Below, piece after piece: positions 34,980 to 46,205 of a stretch of DNA of 64,000 nt. Source of the stretch: Bathymodiolus brooksi (taxonomy: Eukaryota; Mollusca; Bivalvia; Mytilida; Modiolidae); NCBI GenBank assembly GCA_963680875.1, contig OY804588.1, positions 81,740,829 to 81,804,828 on the forward strand. Reading direction: 5' to 3'. Positions within the stretch are counted from its first letter, which is position 1, and every line of letters starts with the position of its first letter. A program made the translations under genes and the position numbers. A model generated the notes under the pieces. It ran no database searches and was not told the DNA's origin. It saw nothing but the letters and a program-made list of their open reading frames with translations.

Positions 34980-36040
34980 AAGGTTCATCAATATCTTGTG
35001 GCAGGTCCGTGCTTTTCTCAGGTGTTAATGAATCCTTCACCAATAAAAATTCTACGATATAATTGATCAATTTAAAATGGCATCAAAAACCTATTACACT
35101 TGCCATAAAACTGTATGCATGGTCTGATAGGATCATACGATGCTACTCCAAGGCAGAAAAACTGGATTACAATATTAGCACATATAAGGAAGATTTAAAA
35201 TTATGTACAGCTGAAACCAGCTTAGAAGGATGGTATTTTGATTTCGTTCCTTTTAATTATTGTTACTTTAATGAGAGAACGTGTAAATGTCTGGCAGAAA
35301 TGTTTGACGATAGCAAAGAAATAAGAAAGTAAATGAAGGACTGACAATAAAATGGCCAAACAGACACATAATGGTCAGCACAACACTATATTAAAATAAC
35401 TAAAGATTGAGCAACACAAACCATATTAAAACACGGGGTGAACTTCGGACGTGTAAGTATAAATATCCGATCTGAATTGTCCGTTTCGATTGCCCCGTCG
35501 GTATACTCTATCGCTTATTTACGTATACCAACATTTGTATTTATTAGTAATTTTTGAACGATCCAGCTGTTCCACTGCTCCATTAATAAAATTTGATCCG
35601 CATTAGTTAAGCTGAAATATACCCAAAAGACGTAACATAGCATTGTTGATACTAGTTCGTGTATATATAAACACATATATAGCTAACGTCGCACTTCTTC
35701 AAAAGGAAGATCATAAGAAATTAGTTGGTCTATCGTGTTAATAAATGTCGGATATATCACTCATTCACGTCAAAATTCCACATTGATGACATTGAAAACG
35801 GTGATTCAGGTCTATATCAGTTTGAGGAAGTTATTTACCATGTAAAAAGTCACACGGAAGATGTTAGGAATAAGACATATTAACTTAGCTGCGGGTAAAT
35901 TACATAATCAAACATTCAATGTAGTAACATGACAACTACAGACAATTTATAAGTACGTGTTCTTAGAATTGACATTTTACATACACGTGGAATGCACTTG
36001 CATGACCGTGGCATTTTTTATTAAGAGGGGAGGTTTGGGT
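34980..36040. other. No confident gene
   Basis: An 89-codon plus-strand frame (35063-35332) ends in CYFNERTCKCLAEMFDDSKEIR. It lacks convincing splice sites or a known motif and is not called as a gene. The family A-like tail at 35335-35460 is weak. Confidence 0.35.
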
Positions 36041-36049
36041 ACATAAAAT

Positions 36050-36290
36050 AGTTTGTACTTTTTCTTTTGGCCATTGTATTGTGTGTCCTTCTTCTCTTTT
36101 CGAATTTTGATTACCTCTTGGTATCTTCTTAACCCTGCATCTTTTTTGTAAGTGTCTGTACCAAGTCAGGAAAGTGAGCGGTCATGTATTAGTGTGCTAG
36201 GGAAGTAGATTTCTGCGATTTTGTTTTATTGGATTTTGGAAATGGTCCAATAGTGTGGTATTTTTTGTTTTTCATTTTTATTTACACTGA
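36050..36290 (+). repeat. Family A end followed by family D
   Basis: 'ttttggccattgtattgtgt' and 'gattacctcttggtatctt', then 'gtaccaagtcaggaaagtga' and 'ttattggattttggaaatgg'. Confidence 0.65.
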
Positions 36291-36506
36291 AATATGCTAT
36301 CATTTACTACATATACTACGATTGGAGCTGATGCTTTCTGGATCTTCTGTAATTTGTGCTAGCTGCATGTTGTCTACGAGTCACCATAAAGCAAGCTGAA
36401 TTGTCTTGGAAGTTTTTTTCTACAAATCGATTATCGGGAATTCTTTTTGAGTTGTTATAGCATATTACCTTCTACTAATGGATCACATATCAAATAGCAT
36501 CCAGGG

Positions 36507-36695
36507 GGACCGTCGTGGCCGTTACGTTGTGAGTTCGAATCACGATCAGGGCGAGGTGTACAACACTATGTGATAAAGTTTGTCAGTGACTTACGACAGG
36601 TTAGTGGTTTTCTCCGGGGACTCCGGTTTCTGAAATATAGTTGAAAGTGTCGTTAAACACCATCAAACAAACAAGCAAACATCATATAGCATCCA
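36507..36695 (+). mobile_element. SINE with MetaSINE-like domain
   Basis: 'gggaccgtcgtggccgttac', 'gtgagttcgaatcacgatca', 'gtgataaagtttgtcagtga', 'ttctccggggactccggttt' and tail 'tcgttaaacaccatcaaaca' followed by AAAC repeats. The best-preserved head-to-tail copy. Confidence 0.85.
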
Positions 36696-37110
36696 ATGTG
36701 TGACGACAATAATAATCTGGTCACGTATTGCCTTTACATTTAACATAATATTGAGTGTTATAAATCATTGGTTGTGTGGCGCTTTATACATTGTTATGTC
36801 TCATGATCAATAACAGTGACATCATATATAATTGTATGTCATTCAAAGACTTATATAGGGGGAAATGTTTTCTGCAAAAAAAATATGGACTGACCAATAC
36901 AAATTTTGAGAAACTATTTCGTGTCTTTCTAACAATAACAATGGCCTGTGTTTACGATAAGCAATTAAAACAACCAAATAATTGTACTGATATTTGTTGC
37001 TGTTACCTCTGCTGGTGCACTATTAGTCTCCGAAGGTGTCTTACCCCAGATAAACAGTTTTGCGGTACTAGCATTGTTTATCATTGAAATTTACAGTTCA
37101 TAAAGGGATA

Positions 37111-37215
37111 TTAGGGTTATGGTATTTAACTCCACTTTCAACAATATTTCATCTATATCGTGGCGGTCAGCTTCATTGGTGGAGGAAGCCGGAGTACCTG
37201 GAAAAAACCAGTGTT
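37111..37215 (-). mobile_element. SINE with MetaSINE-like domain, partial
   Basis: 'taactccactttcaacaata', 'atatcgtggcggtcagcttc' and 'gccggagtacctgg' only. Confidence 0.65.
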
Positions 37216-37239
37216 GATGTGCACTCATTCCATAGGTAG

Positions 37240-37473
37240 TTCATAGATAATATTGTATACAATAACAGAAATAAAACATAAACCCGCTTAAATACAAATG
37301 AGAATAAAGACGAACAGAAAATAGTGTATACGTGGAAATCGTAGCGGACATAGTAATTTGGAACCAAAAAAAATGTTTACGCAGAAATCGTAGCGGACAT
37401 CACAATACGGAACTAATATCGTGAACAGAGGAAACTACACGACATAAAAAACACGAAAACCGGGTTGAATTCA
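37240..37473 (-). repeat. Family A/B retroelement 3' end, distal half of an interrupted copy
   Basis: Read on the minus strand it continues from the 'cacctgaat' of 39972-40237 through 'gaattcaacccggttttcgt' and 'tgatgtccgctacgatttct'. A 62-bp internal duplication ('aatcgtagcggacat' twice) lies at about 37335-37400. The TIR element at 37474-39966 splits it from its head. Confidence 0.7.
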
Positions 37474-38013
37474 CACTGTCGTGTACCCGATACGGAATGG
37501 TCATTTTAAGATGGCGGATTGTACATCGTCAAAAAGGTAGGTGTGAAGATTTTGACTATTATCGTTCTTTATATGTTATCTTAGTGTCTATGAGTTACAC
37601 GTTTAGATATGGCAGTCTTTTTTCTACTTCACCATTAAGTCAGTAAAGCTCGATTCTTTTGGGTTTTTCTTATCGTAAACTGCCTTCGCAAGTTGATCAA
37701 TGCAGCGAAAAAGATATATAGGCGTATAATCCGATTTTATTTCAACAATTCCTACCACCTAGTGACTTTTTATATTAACATGTTGATACCAAATTATTCA
37801 ATCATGTGAATTGTCCAACAAATGTCATTTCAGCCTTTGACAAGCCTTGTATCCCTCTTAAAACGTGTAGGAAAATTTTGTTTACGTCACGGTACGGTCA
37901 CAACAAAAACATGACAAAAATGTATGGGAATGGTCTGATTTTTTGGGTGTAGGAATGGACTTTCAAGTAAAGGAGTGGAATTTTTTGCTTAGGAATGGTC
38001 TCCATGCTTGTAG
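37474..38013 (+). repeat. Left terminal inverted repeat
   Basis: Matches the reverse complement of 39454-39966 through words such as 'taagatggcggattgtacat', 'cgttctttatatgttatctt', 'gtccaacaaatgtcatttca' and 'gaatggactttcaag'. Confidence 0.9.
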
Positions 38014-38118
38014 AGTTTTTCATACAATAGTTATTCCAAAAGAAGGGGAAAAATAATTAGCCCAGTCCTTTTATTTCAGCTTCTGCTGTATAGACAATGT
38101 TCTGTCTTTAAATAATAA

Positions 38119-38563
38119 GGTAATAAGAGATAATCTACATCTGATCTATCCCAGTGAGCTAGAAATTAAAGACACTACCATAACAGCTAAATCTGCTTCA
38201 TACCTAGATTTAAACCTATCAGTAGACACCATAGGACGGTTGTACACAAAATTGAATGACAAACGTGACCATTTCAGTTTCCAAATAATGCATTTTCTTT
38301 TTCTGAGCAGTTACATACCTACATCTCCAGCGTATGGTGTATACATATTACAGTTGATCCACTATTCCAAAGCTTGTGTCCCATACAGTGACTTTCTGGA
38401 GAGAGCAAAAACACTGTCGCTTAAACTGCTCAATCAGGGATATACATGTATTCAGCCTAGACTAAAATAATTCTTCAAAAATATTATGGTTATCATCACG
38501 AGTTATTCTATTGATATCAGGTGAGTGTGTCACAAATCATCGTGGACATATTTCCCAGTGTGC
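38119..38563 (+). pseudogene. Reverse-transcriptase C-terminal fragment, frameshifted
   Basis: Translation contains LHLIYPSELEIKDTT, SASYLDLNLSV, KLNDKRDHFSFQI, TSPAYGVYILQLIHYSKAC and SLKLLNQGY, then, after a frameshift and a stop, KYYGYHHELFY and YQVSVSQIIVDIF. This motif order is the C-terminal part of a reverse-transcriptase family common in cnidarians, amphioxus and molluscs; I cannot assign the clade (Penelope-like or other). The next 150 bp carries 'acgacgggtgtcgcatgcga' and 'ttcggagcatccgttttcac', homologous to the head of family A. The fragment lies inside the TIR element, same strand as the exon at 38794. Confidence 0.7.
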
Positions 38564-38793
38564 TTCTTCTCTTATCGATTTTGACTTAATACCGACTTTG
38601 ACCTTTGGGTAATATTTTTACGACGGGTGTCGCATGCGAAGCAGGATATGCTTACCATTTCGGAGCATCCGTTTTCACTACCAGCTTGTTGTTTTTATTA
38701 AATTTATTATTGATATAGAATCACTAATCCTCTGAACCATTGGAACAATCATATCGTAATGGTTTTTTTTTAGCAATCATGCTTTTGATTTAG

Positions 38794-38943
38794 CGAAGAG
38801 GGCGAGGGGTACCTGAAAACGGAAAAGCTAGTAAGCCAGAAGAACCTGTGAGAAAACCACAAACTGTCAGGGAATATCACAGAGCTCATGAGGCAGATAT
38901 TCTTCCACATGTTCGGCAAGGATTATATCTTCAGGACTACTGA
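38794..38943 (+). CDS. Terminal exon, unknown protein, inside TIR element
   Basis: After the acceptor 'gcttttgatttag' an open frame runs 49 codons to TGA: RRGRGVPENGKASKPEEPV, then RKPQTVREYHRAHEAD and ILPHVRQGLYLQDY. It is Pro/Lys/Glu-rich and then His/Arg-rich, with no AT-rich bias typical of chance frames. A polyadenylation signal AATAAA follows at 38994-38999. Upstream exons are not identified in the element. It may be the last exon of an element-encoded protein, or a captured host exon. I do not recognise the family. Confidence 0.45.
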   Translation, partial: RRGRGVPENGKASKPEEPVRKPQTVREYHRAHEADILPHVRQGLYLQDY

Positions 38944-39157
38944 CATTTTTCTCTGGATCAAATGACTATAATTGTAATTGTTTGCAAATTGATAATAAAG
39001 ATATAAAGAGTTGATTTCATAAAATTTATTCAAATAACAATGAATATTTTTTTAACAAAAATATGTTTATGTAAAAAATGACTCCCTGTCAATATCACAA
39101 CGTATAAACGATTACAACATGTGTATAATTGCTGAAAGAGTTCTTAACCAAATTTAC

Positions 39158-39278
39158 CCACATTAGTGTTAAATTCAAAAGATCTAAATTTAATGTTTCA
39201 TCCCGATAATTCTGGCAGCAGTGGTCCACTATGGCTTGGTGATTGGAAGTATCAAATTGGCAGTGGTAACACTTGTAC
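39158..39278 (-). CDS. C2H2-like zinc-finger exon inside TIR element
   Basis: Reverse-strand exon with acceptor 'ttcttttctatag' and donor 'gtgg/gtaaat'. It encodes YKCYHCQFDTSNHQAIVDHC and CQNYRDETLNL: paired cysteines C-x2-C followed 12-13 residues later by a DHC/H-type pair, a zinc-finger-like pattern. It faces the plus-strand terminal exon at 38794, so the two cannot be one gene unless rearranged. It resembles N-terminal fingers I recall from repetitive molluscan proteins, but that memory is weak. Confidence 0.45.
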
Positions 39279-39453
39279 CTATAGAAAAGAAACATTGCAT
39301 AATGAAATGGAAAAGATTATAACAATTTAATAGCAAATAAGGCATCTTGGGTATTTTAAGGCAAGATTGATCATATGAAATAAGAAGATTTACATTAAAA
39401 ATCACAAACGGAAATGAACTTCAACAATATTATTAATAAGCATATCTTATATG

Positions 39454-39966
39454 ATGGAGACCATTCGTTAAACACAAAAAAAAAACACTCCTTTGCTTGA
39501 AAGTCCATTCCTACACCTAACAAATCAGACCATTCCCATACATTTTTGTCATGTTTTTGTCGTGACCGTTCCGTGACATAAACACAATTTTCCTACACGT
39601 TTTAAGAGGGATACAAAGCTTGTCAAAGGCTGAAATGACATTTGTTGGACAATTCACATGTTTGAATCATTTTGGCATCAACATATTAATATAAAAAGTC
39701 ACTAGGCGGTGGGAATTGGTGAAATAAAATCGGATTATACGCCTCGATATATTTGTCGCTGAATTGATCAACTAGCGAAGGCAGTTTACGATAATGTTGA
39801 CTTAATGGTGAAGTAGAAAAAAGATTGCCCTATCTAAACGTGTAACTCATAGACACTAAGATAACATATAAAGAACGATAATAGTCAAAATCTTCACACC
39901 TATCTTTTTGACGATGTACAATCCGCCATCTTGAAATGACCATTCCGTATCGGGTACACGACAGTG
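39454..39966 (-). repeat. Right terminal inverted repeat
   Basis: Reverse-complement partner of 37474-38013. A poly-A/T tract near 39475 differs from the left arm ('ggaattttttgctt'), one of several indels showing the arms have diverged by age. Confidence 0.9.
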
Positions 39967-39971
39967 ATTCA

Positions 39972-40237
39972 GGTGCTCCGGAAGTATAAGCAGTTCCTGT
40001 TGTATTAGTGACACCTGTCGTGTGGCTCTTGTTACAAACTAGGTGATAAATCATGAATAAGGAATGGACCGGATTGTAATTACGGACAAACGAAGCATAC
40101 CCGTGATCATTTGTGAGACAGATATATACTACAACACGGTCAGCCAAATCATGGTGGCGGCTGTAAACCTTTCGAAGTAATGACCGCCAATTAACAACAA
40201 GGAATTCCTGGTTCAATAGCTGCATTGTCAGCAGCAA
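39972..40237 (-). pseudogene. RT C-terminus running into family A head
   Basis: Minus-strand frame begins MQLLNQEFLVVNWRSLLRKV, YSRHHDLADRVV, YICLTNDHGYASFVRNYNPV and continues HSLFMIYHLVCNKSHTTGV, GTAYTSGAPES. The first part corresponds to the RT C-terminal motif also seen at 38.45-38.56 kb (LLNQG and YG-HH-L). The second part is the translated head of dispersed family A ('catgacttatcacc', 'cagttcctg' on the plus strand). The ORF therefore joins RT and family A without a break. Damaged by substitutions; the TIR element inserted at its 3' side. Confidence 0.6.
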
Positions 40238-40264
40238 CCCTCAGTTAAAAATTCATGATTGAAA

Positions 40265-40375
40265 CTACAACAAAAACGTAGATATCACATTTAGTGCGCA
40301 CAACGCGTTTGTGAAATAACCTTCATCCGGTATGCTTAATATAGAAAAATTGGAAAGTCAAACAAAACCAAAGAG
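40265..40375 (+). repeat. Dispersed repeat family C
   Basis: 'aaaacgtagatatcacattt', 'gcgcacaacgcgtttgtgaa' and 'aaaaattggaaagtcaaaca'. Confidence 0.7.
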
Positions 40376-41320
40376 GCCAAAAAGGATAGCTATGAAATAG
40401 CATATCAACTGAGACATAATAATATAATCATATGCAGGTGATGCTGGAATGTTGCTACATACAAATGGAAATTATCTCTTTTGTCGCTAAGGGTCTTCTC
40501 AACCGGTCATTTAATTGTGTCTGTTATATTTTAGATTCATGTCATCATTTGTTATACCTGTTTACTATAAACTAGTGTAATTCAATATTATAATGCTCAA
40601 TTGTATATTTTATAATATATGTAATTTGATAAGACGGTCTAAGTTGTTTAACTTATCATTTTGTCTTGTGAACAACAAAACATGCTTAAACTATAACCAG
40701 TCATCACTGTACAATTAGAGCTGTAGATCAGGGTATGAATCAGACCTAGATATGACATCGTTTAATTCAAGCTCAATGGGATTAATGCAATCAACAAAAC
40801 CACCAAGACTTGGAATTATTTAGTGAAATGACATCAGCTATATAGCGGAGCGTGAAATTAAAGAATTGGGTTGGCTTCTTTCTATAGATAAGCCACTGTA
40901 TGAAATCTGTCTTATACGAATAAAGGAACATAATAACATCCAACTATAACGTGACGGCCTTCAATTAGTAAGTGATAGTCGTAATTACATGAGGTCGCAT
41001 GGAGTACAACTGACCTCGGGTGGGAGTCGAATTTGGAACCTTTAGTGGTGATTTGGTAATGGTTACATAGCTACATGTAAATACAATGTATATCTAATAT
41101 ACCCTCACTACCAGACAAGACCCCACTTTGCAATAATAACGTTAGTAATTATTGAAAGATGAGATAGGCGATTATATTATGAAGCCTATGTACTTGTTAA
41201 TGTGTTGTTGCCATTCAAGTGTTGCTATTAGTTCCGAGTTGTGATGTACGCTACGTGTATTTGTGTCCAACCCGATTTCCATATCAGATGATGTTAGTGT
41301 AGTTTAACAGTAATACGACG
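40376..41320. other. No gene recognised
   Basis: AT-rich DNA, no splice-consistent exon or repeat terminus recognised. Confidence 0.4.
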
Positions 41321-41324
41321 GGAG

Positions 41325-41540
41325 TCACTAGTGCGACCGGAACTACTTACCCTTCCGGAGCATACGAATCAACACCTGGTTATTAGTGGGGTTCCTGTTG
41401 TTCAATCTTTGGTTTTCTGAGTATTGCTTTGCGTATCATCAATTGGCATCTTGTCTTTTTTCCTTTGGACGTTGTATTGCCTGTCCTTCAACAACTTACG
41501 AAATCGTATTACCCCTTTGGTATTGTTACGTTGTTCTTGC
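41325..41540 (+). repeat. Family A copy
   Basis: 'ggaactacttacccttccgg', 'tggggttcctgttgttcaat' and 'cgtattacccctttggtat'. Confidence 0.75.
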
Positions 41541-42044
41541 TAAACTTTATGGCAATCATGTTGGTTGTAGTTTGCCAATTGTAAACTTTTCTTTTACATT
41601 TCATAAGCACCAATATTAGCATCTTGTTTTGTACCTAAAATCAATATGTCACTCTATAGTATGCATCTCTAAATAGATAACGGAAAGGGTTTGTCCATAC
41701 ACTCATGGTACAACCATTGATTGTATTTATATATAAAATATCTACATTTCAAAGGGTTCTATTCTCTTTACCAATGCGTTGTAGATTCTAATGAAATTCT
41801 GTTTCATTTTCGACCAGTAGCAGATTCGGAGTCTGTATTTTACACGTTTTACAAATAGAGTCGCCATCGCTATGACAGGTGTGATATTGCTATAGTGCAA
41901 TATATAGTCCTTTAAATATATAGAATGTGATAATGATTAATAATTTCAATCATCTGTGATACCTCCAGGTTAGCTTGTCGAAATCCCTTTGTTTAGTTTT
42001 GGTTTGCGCCCATCAAGCTAGCTTACTCCCTTCCACTCTTTATT

Positions 42045-42180
42045 GAAGTGTTTATTTATATGTACCAAGCTGGAAAAGTGAGCGGCCATGTGTTTGTGTT
42101 CAACGGATGCCATTTTTCTATTGGATTTTGGGAATGTTCCGACAGTGGGGCATTTATGTTTGTGTCTTTCATTTTGATAC
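42045..42180 (+). repeat. Dispersed repeat family D
   Basis: 'gtaccaagctggaaaagtga', 'ttctattggattttgggaat' and 'ttccgacagtggggcattt'. Confidence 0.65.
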
Positions 42181-42421
42181 ATGTTACATAATCCAAAGAT
42201 ATATATTTTTTCGCAACGCAAAATTATACCTCCCGTTGTATGACTTACAAAAACAAACGACATTTTATTTGAGCGATGGATATGTTTACCTGCACCTTGC
42301 ATTTAAGCAACATGTCGACGTAAATTAGTTCTCGTGATGCCGAAGGGTATTACTTTGAAGTTTCTGCAGACGAAGATCTATAGGAGTTCAACTCTAAGCT
42401 TGACCTATGTCATTATAGCAG

Positions 42422-42490
42422 ATATATAAAGAGAAAGGGGCATTACACCCTACCATCACACCTTGGATTAAAATCACCGACGGTAAGTTG
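42422..42490 (+). promoter_or_regulatory. TATA-like promoter with possible non-coding first exon
   Basis: 'gatatataaag' at about 42421-42431 is followed about 30 bp later by 'cattacaccc' and, at 42481, by a good donor 'gacg/gtaagt'. The layout suits a short non-coding first exon, but no downstream exon was recognised before the family B copy at 42.62 kb. Confidence 0.25.
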
Positions 42491-42614
42491 AGAAATATTT
42501 TAAGTTACCATTCTTGTTGTAATAATTTTCATTTCTACTGTCTATAATAATATTTCATTTATAAATCAATATGTTCAAATTACTTGATCAAGGTATGCTA
42601 TATAAATAAATAAA

Positions 42615-42785
42615 AATGTCTCCTGTCTTATTTGTGTTTGCTTGCGTATATTGGTGTCCAACACATATCGTGTTGTGTTTTTGTTTTGTTTGTCTTCGTC
42701 TTGTGTACCATATGCTTCCAGTTTTTCTGCATTGTCCTTTCTGGATTGCCCCTTTGGTATTATCTAACTTTTATTTATTCTGCCA
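42615..42785 (+). repeat. Family B copy
   Basis: 'ttggtgtccaacacatatcg', 'gtcttcgtcttgtgtacc' and 'cccctttggtattatctaac'. Confidence 0.7.
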
Positions 42786-43499
42786 GTGCTCTTGTAGTTT
42801 AATTCCATTATGGAACTACTTTTTGACATATAATTATGCAACAAATTTATATAATTGCTGTTATTTTATTGATTTTGGTGGTCTTGTGTACCATCTAATA
42901 TGTAAATGGTGGTTACAACAATCGGTTCTATTTTTTAGAACTAATAGCATACACATCTCAGATTCTTAGTCAAGAAAAAATTTAATATGATCATGAATAT
43001 GCGTTTTAAAGATATCAATTTTATCCCCTTTTCTAATATTTATTTGTCAAATTTTGGAGTTGTTACGACATATAAAACTTATAGCGATATGAACCTGGCA
43101 GAAGATGAATTGTTATGGTGAAAGAACGGTAGAAATTAACGAAGAACAAACTGAGATCGATATTAGAACCTTTCTTAAAAGAAAAGTTGTAGCTGTCTTT
43201 TCAGACGATCCTCAATCTCAACATTATATATTGAAAAATACGAAAGAACCAGTCACATTATGAAAATACAGTTGATGATTGAGGTTATAACTTTTTATGT
43301 GGTGCGGAAATTATAAGGAGTTGTTATTATGACAGGGTCAATAATTCTCCTTGCAAATATAAACTAGTAAAAACTAACAAAACGTTATTGTGGTGGTCGT
43401 AATATTCGTCTGCTTAGAAATTTCTGCTCATGATCTAATAATAGTACACAATAGCTTGCATATGAACATCCCGAAGATTGTATTGCTTTAGTTGTCATA

Positions 43500-43600
43500 A
43501 AAACGTAGATATCTAATTTATTGCGCCCGACGCTTTTCTTGAATAACCTTCATCAAGCACGCTCAAAATCAAAATATCGGAAAGCAAAACAATTCAAAAG
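43500..43600 (+). repeat. Dispersed repeat family C
   Basis: 'aaacgtagatatctaattta', 'gcgcccgacgcttttcttga' and 'accttcatcaagcacgctca'. Confidence 0.7.
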
Positions 43601-43833
43601 TGTCATATTATTCAAAATTAATAGTTTTTTCTAAGAGTAATGGATCAGAATTATTTTCTTGTACATCTAGTGCATGTATTGGTACAATACATTGAATACG
43701 ACAAGCGACAGTGTTTTCTGTAAAACATATTAGAAAGGTTTGAAGCTAACACTGTGTGACAATTAGAGCCCGTTAATTGATGAAGAACGGGTACATATAA
43801 TACAATGACCAAACGATACATGACAGAGCGACA

Positions 43834-46205
43834 AACAATGAACCACAAAGCACTAAGACAAACAATGATTAACAAAGCACTAAGACAAACAATGATCCAC
43901 AAAGCACTAACACAAACAATGATTAACAAAGCACTAAGACAAACAATGATTAACAAAGCACTAAGACAAACAATGATTAACAAAGCACTAAGACAAACAA
44001 TGATTAACAAAGCACTAAGACAAACAATGATTAACAAAGCACTAAGACAAACAATGATTAACAAAGCACTAAGACAAACAATGATTAACAAAGCACTAAG
44101 ACAAACAATGATTAACAAAGCACTAAGACAAACAATGAACCACAAAGCACTAAGACAAACAATGATTAACAAAGCATTAAGACAAACAATGAACCACAAA
44201 ACACTAAGACAAACAATGATTAACAAAGCACTAAGACAAACAATGATTAACAAAGCACTAAGACAAACAATGATCCACAAAGCACTAAGACTAACAATGA
44301 TCCACAAAGCACTAAGACAAACAATGAACCACGAAGCACTAAGACAAACAATGATTAACAAAGCACTAAGACAAACAATGATTAACAAAGCACTAAGACA
44401 AACAATGATTAACAAAGCATTATGACAAACAATGAACCACAAAGCACTAAGACAAACAATGATTAACAAAGTACTAAGACAAACAATGATTAACAAAGCA
44501 TTAAGACAAACAATGAACCACAAAGCACTAAGACAAACAATGATCCACAAAGCACAAACACAAACAATGATTAACAAAGCACTAAGACAAACAATGATTA
44601 ACAAAGCACTAAGACAAACAATGATTAACAAAGCACTAAGACAAACAATGATTAACAAAGCACTAAGACAAACAATGATTAACAAAGCACTAAGACAAAC
44701 AATGATTAACAAAGCACTAAGACAAACAATGATTAACAAAGCACTAAGACAAACAATGATTAACAAAGCACTAAGACAAACAATGATTAACAAAGCATTA
44801 AGACAAACAATGAACCACAAAACACTAAGACAAACAATGATTAACAAAGCACTAAGACAAACAATGATTAACAAAGCACTAAGACAAACAATGATCCACA
44901 AAGCACTAAGACAAACAATGATCCACAAAGCACTAAGACAAACAATGAGCCACGAAGCACTAAGACAAACAATGATTAACAAAGCACTAAGACAAACAAT
45001 GATTAACAAAGCACTAAGACAAACAATGATTAACAAAGCATTAAGACAAACAATGAACCACAAAGCACTAAGACAAACAATGATCCACAAAGCATTAAGA
45101 CAAACAATGAACCACAAAGCACTAAGACAAAAATGATTAACAAAGCACTAAGACAAACAATGATTAACAAAGCACTAAGACAAACAATGATCCACAAAGC
45201 ACTAAGACAAACAATGATCCACAAAGCACTAAGACAAACAATGAACCACGAAGCACTAAGACAAACAATGATTAACAAAGCACTAAGACAAACAATGATT
45301 AACAAAGCACTAAGACAAACAATGATTAACAAAGCACTAAGACAAACAATGATTAACAAAGCACTAAGACAAACAATGATCCACAAAGCACTAAGACAAA
45401 CAATGATCCACAAAGCACTAAGACAAACAATGAACCACGAAGCACTAAGAAAAACAATGATTAACAAAGCACTAAGACAAACAATAATTAACAAAGCACT
45501 AAGACAAACAATGATTAACAAAGCATTAAGACAAACAATGAACCACAAAGCATTAAGACAAACAATGATCCACAAAGCATTAAGACAAACAATGAACCAC
45601 AAAGCACTAAGACAAAAATGATTTACAAAGCACTAAGACAAACAATGATTAACAAAGCACTAAGACAAACAATGATCCACAAAGCACTAAGACAAACAAT
45701 GATCCACAAAGCACTAAGACAAACAATGAACCACGAAGCACTAAGACAAACAATGATTAACAAAGCACTAAGACAAACAATGATTAACAAAGCACTAAGA
45801 CAAACAATGATCCACAAAGCACTAAGACAAACAATGATCCACAAAGCACTAAGACAAACAATGAACCACGAAGCACTAAGACAAACAATGATTAACAAAG
45901 CACTAAGACAAACAATGATTAACAAAACACCAAGACAAACAATGATTAACAAAGCACTAAGACAAACAATGATTAACAAAGCACTAAGACAAACAATGAT
46001 CCACAAAGCACTAAGACAAACAATGATCCACAAAGCACTAAGACAAACAATGAACCACGAAGCACTAAGACAAACAATGATCCACAAAGCACTAAGACAA
46101 ACAATGATTAACAAAGCACTAAGACAAACAATGATCCACAAAGCACTAAGACAAACAATGATCCACAAAGCACTAAGACAAACAATGATCCACAAAGCAC
46201 TAAGG
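43834..46205. repeat. 27-bp minisatellite, about 88 copies
   Basis: The unit 'attaacaaagcactaagaca' plus 'aacaatg' is repeated about 88 times, with three main variants at its first six bases (attaac, atccac, aaccac) and an 'aaccacgaag' form. The unit is 9 codons, so long frames exist on both strands ((INKALRQTM)n and (LLIIVCLSA)n). They break at single-base deletions near 45128 and 45611 and are not genes. The block near 44192 recurs at 44813, 621 bp or 23 units away, a higher-order repeat. Flanking words are family A (reverse strand), including the source segment. Confidence 0.97.

Larger units (their letters stand above)
37474..39966. mobile_element. Complete TIR element with >500-bp inverted ends and 5-bp target duplication
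   Basis: The ends 'cactgtcgtgtacccgatac' and 'gtatcgggtacacgacagtg' are exact inverted repeats. The direct repeat ATTCA flanks both sides (37469-37473 and 39967-39971). Inverted similarity continues to about 38013 on the left and 39454 on the right (about 540 and 513 bp, with small indels). The host sequence on either side is one family A/B copy. The interior (about 1.44 kb) holds an RT-like fragment, a plus-strand 3' exon with AATAAA, and a reverse-strand zinc-finger exon. No transposase was recognised. CAC start plus 5-bp duplication would be compatible with the Transib/RAG-like superfamily, but that is inference only. Confidence 0.9.

Noticed and set aside
35063..35332. 89-codon frame with a Cys-rich end
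   Set aside because: No splice sites, signal peptide or recognisable domain. Kept as an unassigned frame only.
37474..38013. Interpretation of the long inverted ends as LTRs of a DIRS or Penelope-like element
   Set aside because: Exact terminal CACTG ends and a clear 5-bp target duplication fit a cut-and-paste transposon better. The RT-like fragment inside is broken and could be a nested insertion. Not fully excluded.
42107..42328. 73-codon frame, and the opposing 94-codon frame
   Set aside because: Both overlap dispersed repeat family D and show no coding signature.
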